A stretch of DNA of 64,000 nucleotides from the NCBI RefSeq assembly GCF_034058155.1, contig NZ_CP139148.1:992001-1056000 (forward strand), read 5' to 3'. The first letter of the stretch is position 1. Each line of letters starts with the position of its first letter. The notes beneath the pieces are model-generated. The model was not told where the DNA came from, searched no databases, and was given only the letters and a program-made list of their open reading frames with translations. The stretch is from Flavobacterium sp. KACC 22761. GTDB taxonomy: Bacteria; Bacteroidota; Bacteroidia; Flavobacteriales; Flavobacteriaceae. The position numbers and the translations under genes were made by a program. Positions 25,065 to 34,200 of this stretch are shown in pieces.

Positions 25065-25568
25065 TTATATTTCCTTTGTCAAACGATCCATTTCTTTCAA
25101 TAAAGTCGGAATTCGAAATTCGCCGGCCATGCTTTCAATTTTCTGAAAAGCATCTTCCAAATCAATTCCAATAGAAGTTACATATAAAGGTTTTTTACTG
25201 TCGCCTCTAAACAACGGTTTTTTATCTTTTTCAATGCTCGCAAAATTGGTTTTGGCAACGCCAATAATTGGAATTTTCTTATCTAGCTTTTCATATAAAT
25301 GGCCACCTAAACCATATTTTTTATTGTCATCTAAATATACAAAACCATCAACAATAATTACAGAAACTGATTTTAAATCAATGTTATTTAATAGGCTCAA
25401 AATACAAGGCAATTCTCTTTTATAAAATTCGCCGGGAATATATTCTGAGACATTATCAATAATTTCGGTATGAACTTTAAAATCTTTTTCTTGATTCCAT
25501 TCTGTAAATTCTAAGCAGACTGTTTTGGCTTTATTGTCGTAATAATAAGTATCGAAGGCTAATATCAT
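25065..25568 (-). CDS. nfi: Endonuclease V (short form)
   Basis: Deaminated-base repair nuclease that cleaves near inosine. In its 167 residues the family's acidic triad is visible: Asp6 (LAFDTYYY), Glu52 in EYIPGEFYKRELP and Asp75 in IIVDG. GYL-type recognition is followed by KYGLGGHLYEKLDKKIPIIGVAKTNF, the family core. It is shorter than E. coli Nfi (about 223) because N-terminal and inter-motif segments are missing. It lies 47 bases after the histidine kinase gene on the same strand, so read-through is possible. Confidence 0.8.
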   Translation of the reverse strand: MILAFDTYYYDNKAKTVCLEFTEWNQEKDFKVHTEIIDNVSEYIPGEFYKRELPCILSLLNNIDLKSVSVIIVDGFVYLDDNKKYGLGGHLYEKLDKKIPIIGVAKTNFASIEKDKKPLFRGDSKKPLYVTSIGIDLEDAFQKIESMAGEFRIPTLLKEMDRLTKEI

Positions 25569-25615
25569 GATTTGAAAAGATGTTTTATGCGAATATAATT
25601 CTATTTCAGCTGAAA

Positions 25616-26944
25616 CTAATTTTCAATCAAACAAATCTCAAAAACTGTTTTTCCATTTTCATTTTTATAATTGATGTAACCGCCGTGCGCTTCAATAATA
25701 TTTTTAGATAAAGTCAAACCAATTCCCGCGCCTTCATTTCTTGTAGTGAAAAACGGCAGGAAAATTTTGTTTTCAATTTCTTTTTCAATTCCTGTTCCGT
25801 TGTCTGAAATTTTCATAAAAGTCCTATTTTCTTTGGCTTCCGCCGAAATAAAAATCTGTTTTTGATTTGTCTTTTTAAGCGCATTTATCGAATTCGTCAA
25901 AAGATTAATTAAAACTTGTTCGATTTGCTGTGCATCAACCGTAATGAAATAATTACGCGAAATTGAATTTACAATCTCGATATTTTCCTTTTTAAACATT
26001 GGTTCCATAATATCAAGACTATTATTCACCAAATCTTTCAATTCTAGTTTTTGATTTTTAGGCGACGGAAGCATCGCCAGTTTTCGATAACCTTCGACAA
26101 ATTTCTGCAAATGATCGCTTCGTCTGAGCATGGTTCCAACGCTGTTTTTGATATCTTCCAAATCTTCAGAAGACAATGAATCCTGTTCGACCAAATCCTG
26201 CAAATTTTGACAAATCGAACGAATTGGCGTTATCGAATTCAAAAGTTCATGCGAAATCACTTTCATCAAATTAATCCAGGCGTCTTTCTCTTTTTTCTCG
26301 ACAACATTCTGAATCGAATCCAATAAAACAATAAAATAATCATTCTCAAAAATCTCCGTTCTTGACGCCTGCAAAACAAAAGTTTGTGAATTTTGCTGAT
26401 TAACACTTATTTCGATTGACGTTTTTATTTCCTGAAAATCGTCTTTTTCAATAATATCGCATAACGAAGGTAAATGACTTTTTAAATATTTCCATTTTGA
26501 AAATTTCGGGACATTAAAATGAGTCGAGAAATAATCGTTCATCAAAAAAACGTTCCAATCTTTTTCCTGTTTTTGCAGAATAATAATTCCGGTTTCAATA
26601 TTATTTAAAATCGAAGTATATATAATGTCTTTCGAAACCTGCTCGTTTTGCTTGTTTTTTAAAATATCATACAACTGAAACAAATCATTTTTTTCCGATT
26701 TATGTTTCGAAAAATCAGAACTAAAATCGTTTTGAATAATCGAAGAAATGGTTTTATCATAAAGCAAAATGATGCTTTTTACATAATTATACAATTCAAT
26801 AATCAGCAGAAAAACAATTAGAAAACCAAAAATCGGTGCAAAAACAAAATTGATTTTATGCAGATAAATAGAAAATTCAATTCCGGCCAAAATCAAAATT
26901 AACCGCAAAAAAAGAAGCTGATAGGTTTTTAATGATTTAAGCAT
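25616..26944 (-). CDS. Sensor histidine kinase
   Basis: Inner-membrane kinase, 442 residues. Two adjacent helices (about 10-28 and 32-53) with almost no periplasmic loop suggest sensing of an intramembrane or cytoplasmic signal. A PAS-like region follows (about 105-215), then the phospho-acceptor His232 in KVISHELLNSITPI, the N box LINLLTNSINAL, G1 ISDNGTGIEKEI and G2 GAGIGLTLSK. The partner is the response regulator encoded one base upstream. The divergent ABC exporter is the likely output. Confidence 0.9.
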   Translation of the reverse strand: MLKSLKTYQLLFLRLILILAGIEFSIYLHKINFVFAPIFGFLIVFLLIIELYNYVKSIILLYDKTISSIIQNDFSSDFSKHKSEKNDLFQLYDILKNKQNEQVSKDIIYTSILNNIETGIIILQKQEKDWNVFLMNDYFSTHFNVPKFSKWKYLKSHLPSLCDIIEKDDFQEIKTSIEISVNQQNSQTFVLQASRTEIFENDYFIVLLDSIQNVVEKKEKDAWINLMKVISHELLNSITPIRSICQNLQDLVEQDSLSSEDLEDIKNSVGTMLRRSDHLQKFVEGYRKLAMLPSPKNQKLELKDLVNNSLDIMEPMFKKENIEIVNSISRNYFITVDAQQIEQVLINLLTNSINALKKTNQKQIFISAEAKENRTFMKISDNGTGIEKEIENKIFLPFFTTRNEGAGIGLTLSKNIIEAHGGYINYKNENGKTVFEICLIEN

Positions 26945-26945
26945 A

Positions 26946-28292
26946 TTAATTGGTGCTGATATTATATTTTTCTAAACGACGATATAATGAACCTCTTGAC
27001 AAACCGAGTTCTTCGGCGGTTTTGCTAATGTTATTATTGTGTTTCAAAAGTGCTTTTTCTACGGTAGCTTTTTCAACCGAAGAAAGCTGAATATCATCCG
27101 GATTTTCATATTCGGTGATTTGCTCCAAATCTAAATCAGAAACCGTGATTTTATTGTTTTCGCAGAGAATAATGGCACGCTCGATTTTATTTTCCATTTC
27201 GCGGATATTTCCGTTCCAGGCGTGTTTTTCGATTTGTTCCAAAACTTTTTTGTCGAATACAATTTGGCTTCGACCATATTTTTCACTGATTTTTTCCAGC
27301 AAATATTCAGCTAACGGAATTTTATCTTCGATTCTTTCGCGAAGCGGAGGCAAAACAATTTCCATTGTATTGATTCGGTAATACAAATCTTCACGGAAAT
27401 TTTTGTCGGCAACTTCGTTTTTTAAATTCAAATTGGTTGCTGTAATAATTCGGACATTTAAAGATCTTGGTTTTGTTTCGCCCAATCTTGTGACGGTTTT
27501 GGTTTGAATAACCTGCAATAATTTTGACTGCAAATGAAGCGGAACATTCCCAATTTCGTCTAAAAAAATAGTTCCGTTTTGTGCCATTTCAAAACGTCCC
27601 GGCGTATCGGTTTTTGCATCGGTAAAGGCGCCTTTTGCATAACCAAATAATTCGCTTTCGAAAATATTTGAATTTAAAGCACCCAAATCAACATTAATAA
27701 AGGGCTGATTTTTCCTTTCGGATTGCGAATAAATATGATGTGCCAAAACAAATTTCCCGGTTCCGTTTTCACCAAGAATCAAAACATTGGCATCTGTTTT
27801 TGCCACTTTATCGGCAAGAGAATACGCTTTTTTTATAATTTCAGAATTGCCAATAAAAAAATCATCAACAATTTCTGGACTTTTAATTTTCTTTTGTTCT
27901 TTTCTTGCTTTATCAACTGCTTGTTTTACTGATTCCAATAGTTTTTTATTTTCCCAAGGTTTCAAAATATAATCAAAAGCGCCGGATTTTAAACCTTCAA
28001 CCGCCGTTTCAACTTTTCCAAAAGCCGTCATTAAAATCACAACTGTTTTTGGCGAAAGCGTTTTTATTTCTTTCAATAAATACAAACCTTCTCTTCCATC
28101 TTCAAAACCAATTCTGTAATTCATATCCAACAAAACTACATCAATGGTATTTTTTGCCAATAATTCGACAATATTTTTCGGATTATTAAGCGTATAAATG
28201 TTCTCAAAATATTTTTTCAGATAGACTTTTGACGCAAAAAGGATGTCTTCCTGATCATCGATGATTAAAATAGAAGCGTTTGTTTTTTTCAT
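26946..28292 (-). CDS. NtrC-type response regulator (sigma-54 activator family)
   Basis: 448 residues from ATG 28292 (MKKTNASILIIDDQ); the open frame extends upstream but without family sequence. Receiver domain 1-120 with Asp56 as phospho-acceptor, AAA+ domain with Walker A GENGTGK (174-180) and Walker B FLDEIG (243-248), and a Fis-type helix-turn-helix at the end (ISKTAEELGLSRGSLYRRLEKY). The sigma-54 contact loop reads GAFTDA (221-226) where the canonical form is GAFTGA. Inverted repeats lie just upstream. It is divergent from the ABC exporter it probably controls. Confidence 0.9.
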   Translation of the reverse strand: MKKTNASILIIDDQEDILFASKVYLKKYFENIYTLNNPKNIVELLAKNTIDVVLLDMNYRIGFEDGREGLYLLKEIKTLSPKTVVILMTAFGKVETAVEGLKSGAFDYILKPWENKKLLESVKQAVDKARKEQKKIKSPEIVDDFFIGNSEIIKKAYSLADKVAKTDANVLILGENGTGKFVLAHHIYSQSERKNQPFINVDLGALNSNIFESELFGYAKGAFTDAKTDTPGRFEMAQNGTIFLDEIGNVPLHLQSKLLQVIQTKTVTRLGETKPRSLNVRIITATNLNLKNEVADKNFREDLYYRINTMEIVLPPLRERIEDKIPLAEYLLEKISEKYGRSQIVFDKKVLEQIEKHAWNGNIREMENKIERAIILCENNKITVSDLDLEQITEYENPDDIQLSSVEKATVEKALLKHNNNISKTAEELGLSRGSLYRRLEKYNISTN

Positions 28293-28305
28293 GTTTGTTC
28301 GGTTT

Positions 28306-28332
28306 TGGACGAAAGGTGTCCACTTATGGACA
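28306..28332. promoter_or_regulatory. Palindromic half-sites between response regulator and ABC exporter
   Basis: TGTCCA-CTTA-TGGACA (28317-28332) is a perfect inverted repeat. A third half-site, TGGAC (28306-28310), pairs with GTCCA at 28318-28322 across 7 bases. The cluster begins 14 bases before the response regulator start and 230 bases before the exporter operon, as expected for enhancer sites of an NtrC-type protein. Confidence 0.6.
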
Positions 28333-28564
28333 GTGAAACTTTTTTCCAGAAAATAAAATCTTAAAAATAAAGCAGTTACAAAGTTTAAATTTTTGGCATA
28401 AAAATCACAATTGTACTGATAAATCATTAATTATTAAGCCCTTTCGAAAGTAAAAATAACAAAAAATTGCATTGTTAATTATCTTAATTTTCAGACGCGT
28501 TTCTTTTGCTTCCGAAGGGAAAAATCTAAAAGAGAAAATCAATCAAAACTAAAAACAATCCATT

Positions 28565-29275
28565 ATGATTACCATTAAAAAGCTTTCAAAAGTATTTAGA
28601 ACTGAGGAATTAGAAACCAGAGCATTAAGTGAAATTTCGTTAACAATCAATCAAGGCGATTTTATTTCGATCATGGGACCTTCCGGAAGTGGAAAATCGA
28701 CTTTATTAAATATTATTGGACTTTTGGACAGCGCTTCAGATGGAAGTTATGTTTTGCTTGATCAGGAAATGGTTGGCTTGAAAGAAAAATCAAGAGCAAA
28801 AGCCAGAAAAGAAAATATTGGTTTCATCTTCCAAAACTTTAATTTAATTGATGAATTGTCGGTTTATGACAATATCGAATTGCCTTTGATTTACAACAAC
28901 GTTCCATCTTCTGAAAGAAAACATAAAGTAAATGAGATGGCAAAAATTCTAGGAATCTCACACCGATTGAAACATTTTCCGCAACAACTTTCAGGCGGAC
29001 AACAACAGCGTGTAGCGGTTGCAAGAGCTTTAATCAATAATCCGAAAATTATTTTGGCCGATGAACCAACCGGAAATCTGGACAGCAAGAACGGAAACGA
29101 AGTGATGGAATTATTGACTGATCTTCATGCCAGCGGTTCAACAATTTTGATGGTTACACATTCTGATTATGATGCTTCTTTTTCGCAAAAAACTATTTTA
29201 ATGAAAGATGGTGTTATTCTTTCTGAAAAGCAGAATCATAGAAATGTCGATGTTTTGGTAACTTCTAAAAACTAG
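28565..29275 (+). CDS. ABC transporter ATP-binding protein (MacB/LolD type)
   Basis: 236 residues. Walker A GPSGSGKS (38-45), Q-loop near FIFQNFNLID, signature LSGGQQQR (about 140), Walker B IILADEP (about 160) and an H-loop histidine (MVTHS). It energises the two large FtsX-domain permeases that follow (4-base gap, then 1 base). Such systems work by mechanotransmission across the envelope, often exporting peptides, lipoproteins or antibiotics. The divergent two-component system is the probable regulator. Confidence 0.93.
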   Translation: MITIKKLSKVFRTEELETRALSEISLTINQGDFISIMGPSGSGKSTLLNIIGLLDSASDGSYVLLDQEMVGLKEKSRAKARKENIGFIFQNFNLIDELSVYDNIELPLIYNNVPSSERKHKVNEMAKILGISHRLKHFPQQLSGGQQQRVAVARALINNPKIILADEPTGNLDSKNGNEVMELLTDLHASGSTILMVTHSDYDASFSQKTILMKDGVILSEKQNHRNVDVLVTSKN

Positions 29276-29279
29276 AGTC

Positions 29280-31691
29280 ATGCTAAAAAATTGGATCAAC
29301 ACATTTTTTTATCACATCAAAAACAACAAACTGTTTTCGATTCTGAATATTTTGGGATTGTCAATCGGAATGGCGACTTTGATTTTTGCGATTCTTTTTT
29401 GGAACGATGAACATTCGTATGACCAATGGAATCCAGAAAAAGACAAGATTTATTCTGTACTAAATGATATTGGAAACCATAATATTTGGACAACAAATAC
29501 CGCGACAACCGGGCCATTGCTAAAAGCAGTTTCTTCGGACGTAGAAAGCTATTGTTACTTTTATGCCGAGTATGCCAAAGATGTTATTTCTTATAATGGC
29601 AAAAAAGAAGTACTAAACAAGATTTTTACCGCACAAAAAAACTTCTTTTCATTTTTCCCTTACCGATTTATTCACGGAAACGGCAAAACCGCAATTCAGG
29701 ACCGAAGTAGTATTGCTTTATCTGAAAAAACGGCTGAACGACTTTTTGGGACAGAAAATCCAATGGGAAAATTGGTGAAATATAATGGTCAGTTTTTCAC
29801 TGTTCGAGGCGTTTATGACCTTTCTGAAAAATCATCTGTAATGCCCGAAGCCGTTACAACCGTTATTGATGATGACATCGAGCGAACAAAAAACGAATGG
29901 AGTTATCATTACGGACTGATTTTGAAAATTAAAAATCCGAATGCCACGGGTAGAATTATAAAAACGTTAGATAATTTATTCTTCGAAAATTGCACAAAAG
30001 TGTACGCAAAACAAGAAGGAATGACCGTGGCTGAATTTATAAAAAAGTATGGCGATCCTGTAAAAGCAAGTTTATTGCCATTACCAGAAGCGAAATTATA
30101 TACGGGAAGCACTCCGTTTTCTGAACCAAACGGAAACATGCAATATCTATTGATTTTAATGGGGTTGTCGATTTTAATTTTGTCACTTTCGATTGTAAAT
30201 TATATTAATCTGGCGACTGCGAATGCCATAAAAAGAGCCAAAGAAATTGGAGTAAGAAAAATTACTGGCGCCACAAAAGGACAAATTGTAACTCAGTTTG
30301 TTTTTGAAACGGCTCTAATTACGATTTTTTCTGCTTTACTGGCATTGGTTCTTGTCGAGGTTTTATTGCCGTTTTACAATTCATTTCTAGACAAAAATTT
30401 GGTTCTTGTTGGCACTCAATTCTATACGCAACTCGTGTTAATTACGTTGCTTGTAATTCTTGTTTCGGGAGTCTTGCCAGCAATTTATGTAGCAAATTTT
30501 GAAGTTTTAAAAGTCTTAAAAGGAAATTTCTCCCGAAGCAAAAAAGGAATTTGGCTTCGCAACGGAATGCTGGTTTTACAATTTGCCATTGCAACCTTTT
30601 TTATTATTGGCTCTTTTATTGTTTACAAACAAGTAAATTTTATGGCTTCAAAAGATTTAGGATTTAAAGGTTCGCAAGTAATCGATATCACTTTTAAACC
30701 TAAAAAAGGGAAAACACAATTTGAAAGATACAAAGTCATAAAACAGGAAGCCTCAAAAATTCCAGGTGTCGAAGCTGTTTCAACGGCATTATTTGCAATG
30801 GGGTCTAACGAAAATTCTTGGTCAAGCGCAAATTACAAAAATGAAAAACCCTTTTTAGTACAAGAAATGGCAATGGATTTAGATATGCTTGATCTCTTAG
30901 ATATCAAAGTTATAAAAGGACGAAAATTAAATCCTGCTATTTCTTCTGATACGATTTCATCGGTACTTATAAATGAAGAAACCGCTAAAATGATTTCGGA
31001 AAAAGATATTTTAAACAAAACCATTTTATGGAGAGAGCAAAAAGTCAAAGTTGTTGGTGTAGTTAAAAACTTCAATTATTTCGGACTTGAGAGTCAAATT
31101 GCGCCAATGGTTTTCTTCTATGTCACAAAAATTAATGGTGTAAAAGATGACATTAGACACATCTTTATAAAAGTCAAATCTGAGGACATGCCTCAAACTA
31201 TTGCTGACATCAATAAATTCTGGTCACAAAAAGTAGATACTGAATATCCATTCGAATACAATTTTGTGGATAAAAATTACGCCCGAAATTTTAAGAAATA
31301 TGAAAACCAAAGAAACTTATTCGCCTTATTAAATATCATCGTAATCCTGATTGCTGTTTTTGGACTGTTTGCTCTCGCCTCTTTCTCAATGGAAAGACGA
31401 TTAAGAGAAATCGCCATCAGAAAAACGCTTGGTGCCGAAACCAATATTTTGCTCAAAGAATTATCTAGACAATATGTGATTTTTTGTGTAATTGGCTTTC
31501 TAATCGGAATAGTTCCAGCTTATCTGTTATTGCAAAAATGGCTTGAAAATTTTGCTTTCAGAATTGATATTCCGGTTTTACCATTCTTAATTGCTTTTGT
31601 GTCTTTATTATTCCTGACACTAACAATCGTTTTAGCAAAAGCGTACCAAGTAACAAAAGTTGAAGTTTTACGATATTTAAAATACGAATAA
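29280..31691 (+). CDS. ABC exporter permease, MacB/FtsX type (first copy)
   Basis: 803 residues with the double architecture of this family: helix 1 (about 20-41), a periplasmic MacB-like domain, three helices with FtsX motif (about 290-400), a second copy beginning at a helix near 430, a second periplasmic domain and three C-terminal helices (from about 680). NYINLATANAIKRAKEIGVRK and FALASFSMERRLREIAIRKT are the repeated FtsX signatures. It is paralogous to the next gene; the two start one base apart and were made by tandem duplication. Confidence 0.9.
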   Translation: MLKNWINTFFYHIKNNKLFSILNILGLSIGMATLIFAILFWNDEHSYDQWNPEKDKIYSVLNDIGNHNIWTTNTATTGPLLKAVSSDVESYCYFYAEYAKDVISYNGKKEVLNKIFTAQKNFFSFFPYRFIHGNGKTAIQDRSSIALSEKTAERLFGTENPMGKLVKYNGQFFTVRGVYDLSEKSSVMPEAVTTVIDDDIERTKNEWSYHYGLILKIKNPNATGRIIKTLDNLFFENCTKVYAKQEGMTVAEFIKKYGDPVKASLLPLPEAKLYTGSTPFSEPNGNMQYLLILMGLSILILSLSIVNYINLATANAIKRAKEIGVRKITGATKGQIVTQFVFETALITIFSALLALVLVEVLLPFYNSFLDKNLVLVGTQFYTQLVLITLLVILVSGVLPAIYVANFEVLKVLKGNFSRSKKGIWLRNGMLVLQFAIATFFIIGSFIVYKQVNFMASKDLGFKGSQVIDITFKPKKGKTQFERYKVIKQEASKIPGVEAVSTALFAMGSNENSWSSANYKNEKPFLVQEMAMDLDMLDLLDIKVIKGRKLNPAISSDTISSVLINEETAKMISEKDILNKTILWREQKVKVVGVVKNFNYFGLESQIAPMVFFYVTKINGVKDDIRHIFIKVKSEDMPQTIADINKFWSQKVDTEYPFEYNFVDKNYARNFKKYENQRNLFALLNIIVILIAVFGLFALASFSMERRLREIAIRKTLGAETNILLKELSRQYVIFCVIGFLIGIVPAYLLLQKWLENFAFRIDIPVLPFLIAFVSLLFLTLTIVLAKAYQVTKVEVLRYLKYE

Positions 31692-31692
31692 G

Positions 31693-34116
31693 ATGCTGAA
31701 AAACTGGCTCAATATATTTATTTACCAAATTAAAAATAACAAGCTTTTTACAGCTTTGAATGTTTTAGGATTGTCAATTGGAATTACAGGATTAATATTC
31801 GCTTTGCTTTATTGGAACGACGAACAAAGTTATAATGCCTGGAATCCAGAGAAAGAGAATGTTTATCAAGTTTTAGTGCAACTGACTGATACGCCAGTTG
31901 GAACAGATAATACTGTACTATTAAAAGCGCATTTACAAAAAGATACCAACGTAGAAAATATTGTTTTTGCAGATAGTTGGTATCAAAAGAGTAAAATAAT
32001 TTACAAAGGGAAGAAAGAATTCGTTGATAAGATAATCAATGTCGAAAGTGACTTCTTTTCTCTATTTCCTTTTAAAATCATTAAGGGAAATCTTGGTGGT
32101 GCAATAAAAGACGGAACAAGCATCGCGATATCTGAAAATCTTGCAAAGCGTGTTTTTGGAAATGAAAATCCAATTGGCAAACAAATCAATTGTCTTGATA
32201 ATTTGTTTGTAGTTCGTGCCGTGTATCAAATTCCTGGTAATTCTTCTATTTCACCAAATATTGTGGTAAATCGAATGAAAGATCTTGCTGATCCGGCTCA
32301 AAGTCGAAGCTTATTTGCTTTAAAAATACTTTTAAAAGTAAAAGATCCATCAAAAGTAGAACAAACCCGTAAAATGCTCGAAAAAGCATATTATGACGAT
32401 GTTATCGTGAGAGAAGCAAAACAAGCTGGTTTTACTCCAGAAGAAATGACAAAAAAAGTGGGGCATTTTACCGTTTTCATGGAACCGTTGTCAATAGCAA
32501 GATTGCAATCTATTACAGATGGTTATCCTGAAGGTCGTGGCAATTATCAGTTTTTGCTCATTATGGCGGGACTGTCAATTTTGATTCTCATTTTATCTAT
32601 TGTCAATTATATAAATCTGGCTACAGCCAATGCCATAAAGCGCGCTAAAGAAGTAGGAATCCGTAAAATTATTGGAGCATCAAAAAACAATATTATACTC
32701 CAATTTATATTCGAAACAACTTTAATTAGTTTATTATCTATTTTATTGGCTTTAGTAATTGTAGAGGTGACTTTGCCTTATTACAATAATTTTTTAAATA
32801 AAAATTTAATGATTATTGGAAGCCAATTTTATTTACAACTCATTCTAATTTTTGTTGCAACTATTTTCGTTGCAGGGATATTTCCAGCCGTTTACGTTTC
32901 TAATTTTGAAACCTTAAAGGTCTTAAAAGGCAATTTTTCAAGAAGTAAAAACGGAGTTTGGCTCCGCAACGGAATGTTAGTCTTTCAATTCGCAATCGCC
33001 ACATTTTTTATCATTGGCTCAAGTATTGTGTATCAACAAGTAAAATATCTAAGCAATAAAGATCTCGGTTTCAAAGGAGATCAATTGATTGCTATAGACT
33101 TAAATCTTTTGCCTTCAGATTACGAAGGAGAAAATAGTAACCAAAATATTTTCAATAAATACAATAGAATAAAGCAAGAATTAAGCAAAATTGAAGGAGT
33201 TGAAAATGTTTCAACCGGAATTGTATCTTTTGACGGTGCAGACAATTCGTTAGCACCACTTTTATATCACGATGTACTTTTTAAAGCAAAACATATTGGG
33301 ATAGATTTTGGAATGCTCGAAATGCTAAAAATCAAAATGGCAAAAGGAAGAGGACTCGACAAAAAACTTGCCTCCGATACTATAAACTCCATATTAATAA
33401 ATGAAACAGCTGCAAAGTTGATGAACATGAAAAATCCTATTGGAGAACAAATTTTGATTCGAAATCAAAAACTGAGTATTATAGGAATTGTAAAAGATTT
33501 TAATTTACTAAGCCCTGAAGTTAATGTTCCGCCAATGACATTTTATCATTTAAAAACTCTAGGTATGTCCACAGAAATGAATAGGGTATATGTAAAATTA
33601 AATGCGACTAACATAAACAATACGATCTCTGACATTGAAAATTTCTGGAAAACTAAAGTTGATACCGAATATCCGTTTAAATATGATTTTGTTGATAAGG
33701 AATACGCACGAACTTACGAATCTTACGTAAAACAAAAGAATTTGTTTTCATTACTGAATGTTATTGTAATTCTAATTGCATTATTTGGATTATTTGCTTT
33801 AGCCTCTTATTCTATACAACGACGCATGAAAGAGATTGCGATTCGAAAAACATTAGGCGCTGAAACCAATGTTTTACTTAAGGAATTATCCAAACAATAT
33901 ATTCTGTATTGCATTATCGGCTTTTTAATTGCACTGTTTCCTGTTTACTTTCTCTTGAATAAATGGCTTCAAAATTTTGCATTTAGAATTGACATTACCA
34001 TAATGCCGTTCGTTACAGGATTTATTGTCTTGTTAATTCTGACTTTAATAATTGTTTTATCGCGAGCTTATTATGCAACTACATCTAATGTTTTAAAATA
34101 CCTCAAATACGAATAG
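31693..34116 (+). CDS. ABC exporter permease, MacB/FtsX type (second copy)
   Basis: 807 residues, a clear paralogue of the preceding permease with the same domain order. The membrane parts are most alike (NYINLATANAIKRAKEVG and KNGVWLRNGMLVFQFAIATF against near-identical segments), while the periplasmic domains have diverged, which suggests different substrates or a heterodimeric pump. A terminator at 34163-34200 ends the operon. Confidence 0.9.
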   Translation: MLKNWLNIFIYQIKNNKLFTALNVLGLSIGITGLIFALLYWNDEQSYNAWNPEKENVYQVLVQLTDTPVGTDNTVLLKAHLQKDTNVENIVFADSWYQKSKIIYKGKKEFVDKIINVESDFFSLFPFKIIKGNLGGAIKDGTSIAISENLAKRVFGNENPIGKQINCLDNLFVVRAVYQIPGNSSISPNIVVNRMKDLADPAQSRSLFALKILLKVKDPSKVEQTRKMLEKAYYDDVIVREAKQAGFTPEEMTKKVGHFTVFMEPLSIARLQSITDGYPEGRGNYQFLLIMAGLSILILILSIVNYINLATANAIKRAKEVGIRKIIGASKNNIILQFIFETTLISLLSILLALVIVEVTLPYYNNFLNKNLMIIGSQFYLQLILIFVATIFVAGIFPAVYVSNFETLKVLKGNFSRSKNGVWLRNGMLVFQFAIATFFIIGSSIVYQQVKYLSNKDLGFKGDQLIAIDLNLLPSDYEGENSNQNIFNKYNRIKQELSKIEGVENVSTGIVSFDGADNSLAPLLYHDVLFKAKHIGIDFGMLEMLKIKMAKGRGLDKKLASDTINSILINETAAKLMNMKNPIGEQILIRNQKLSIIGIVKDFNLLSPEVNVPPMTFYHLKTLGMSTEMNRVYVKLNATNINNTISDIENFWKTKVDTEYPFKYDFVDKEYARTYESYVKQKNLFSLLNVIVILIALFGLFALASYSIQRRMKEIAIRKTLGAETNVLLKELSKQYILYCIIGFLIALFPVYFLLNKWLQNFAFRIDITIMPFVTGFIVLLILTLIIVLSRAYYATTSNVLKYLKYE

Positions 34117-34162
34117 AAGACTTATCAAGGTATTTTCATCTAATTATAATTCACAGAATGAT

Positions 34163-34200
34163 GAAGCCTCCAATATTTTGTATCGGAGGCTTCGTTTATT
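34163..34200. terminator. Bidirectional terminator
   Basis: GAAGCCTCC / GGAGGCTTC with a 13-base loop lies between the convergent ABC permease and LpxA-like genes. Confidence 0.7.

Noticed and set aside
28293..28564. Sigma-54 promoter for the ABC exporter.
   Set aside because: No TGGCAC-N5-TTGC-like sequence with GG and GC at the right spacing was found on either strand by eye.
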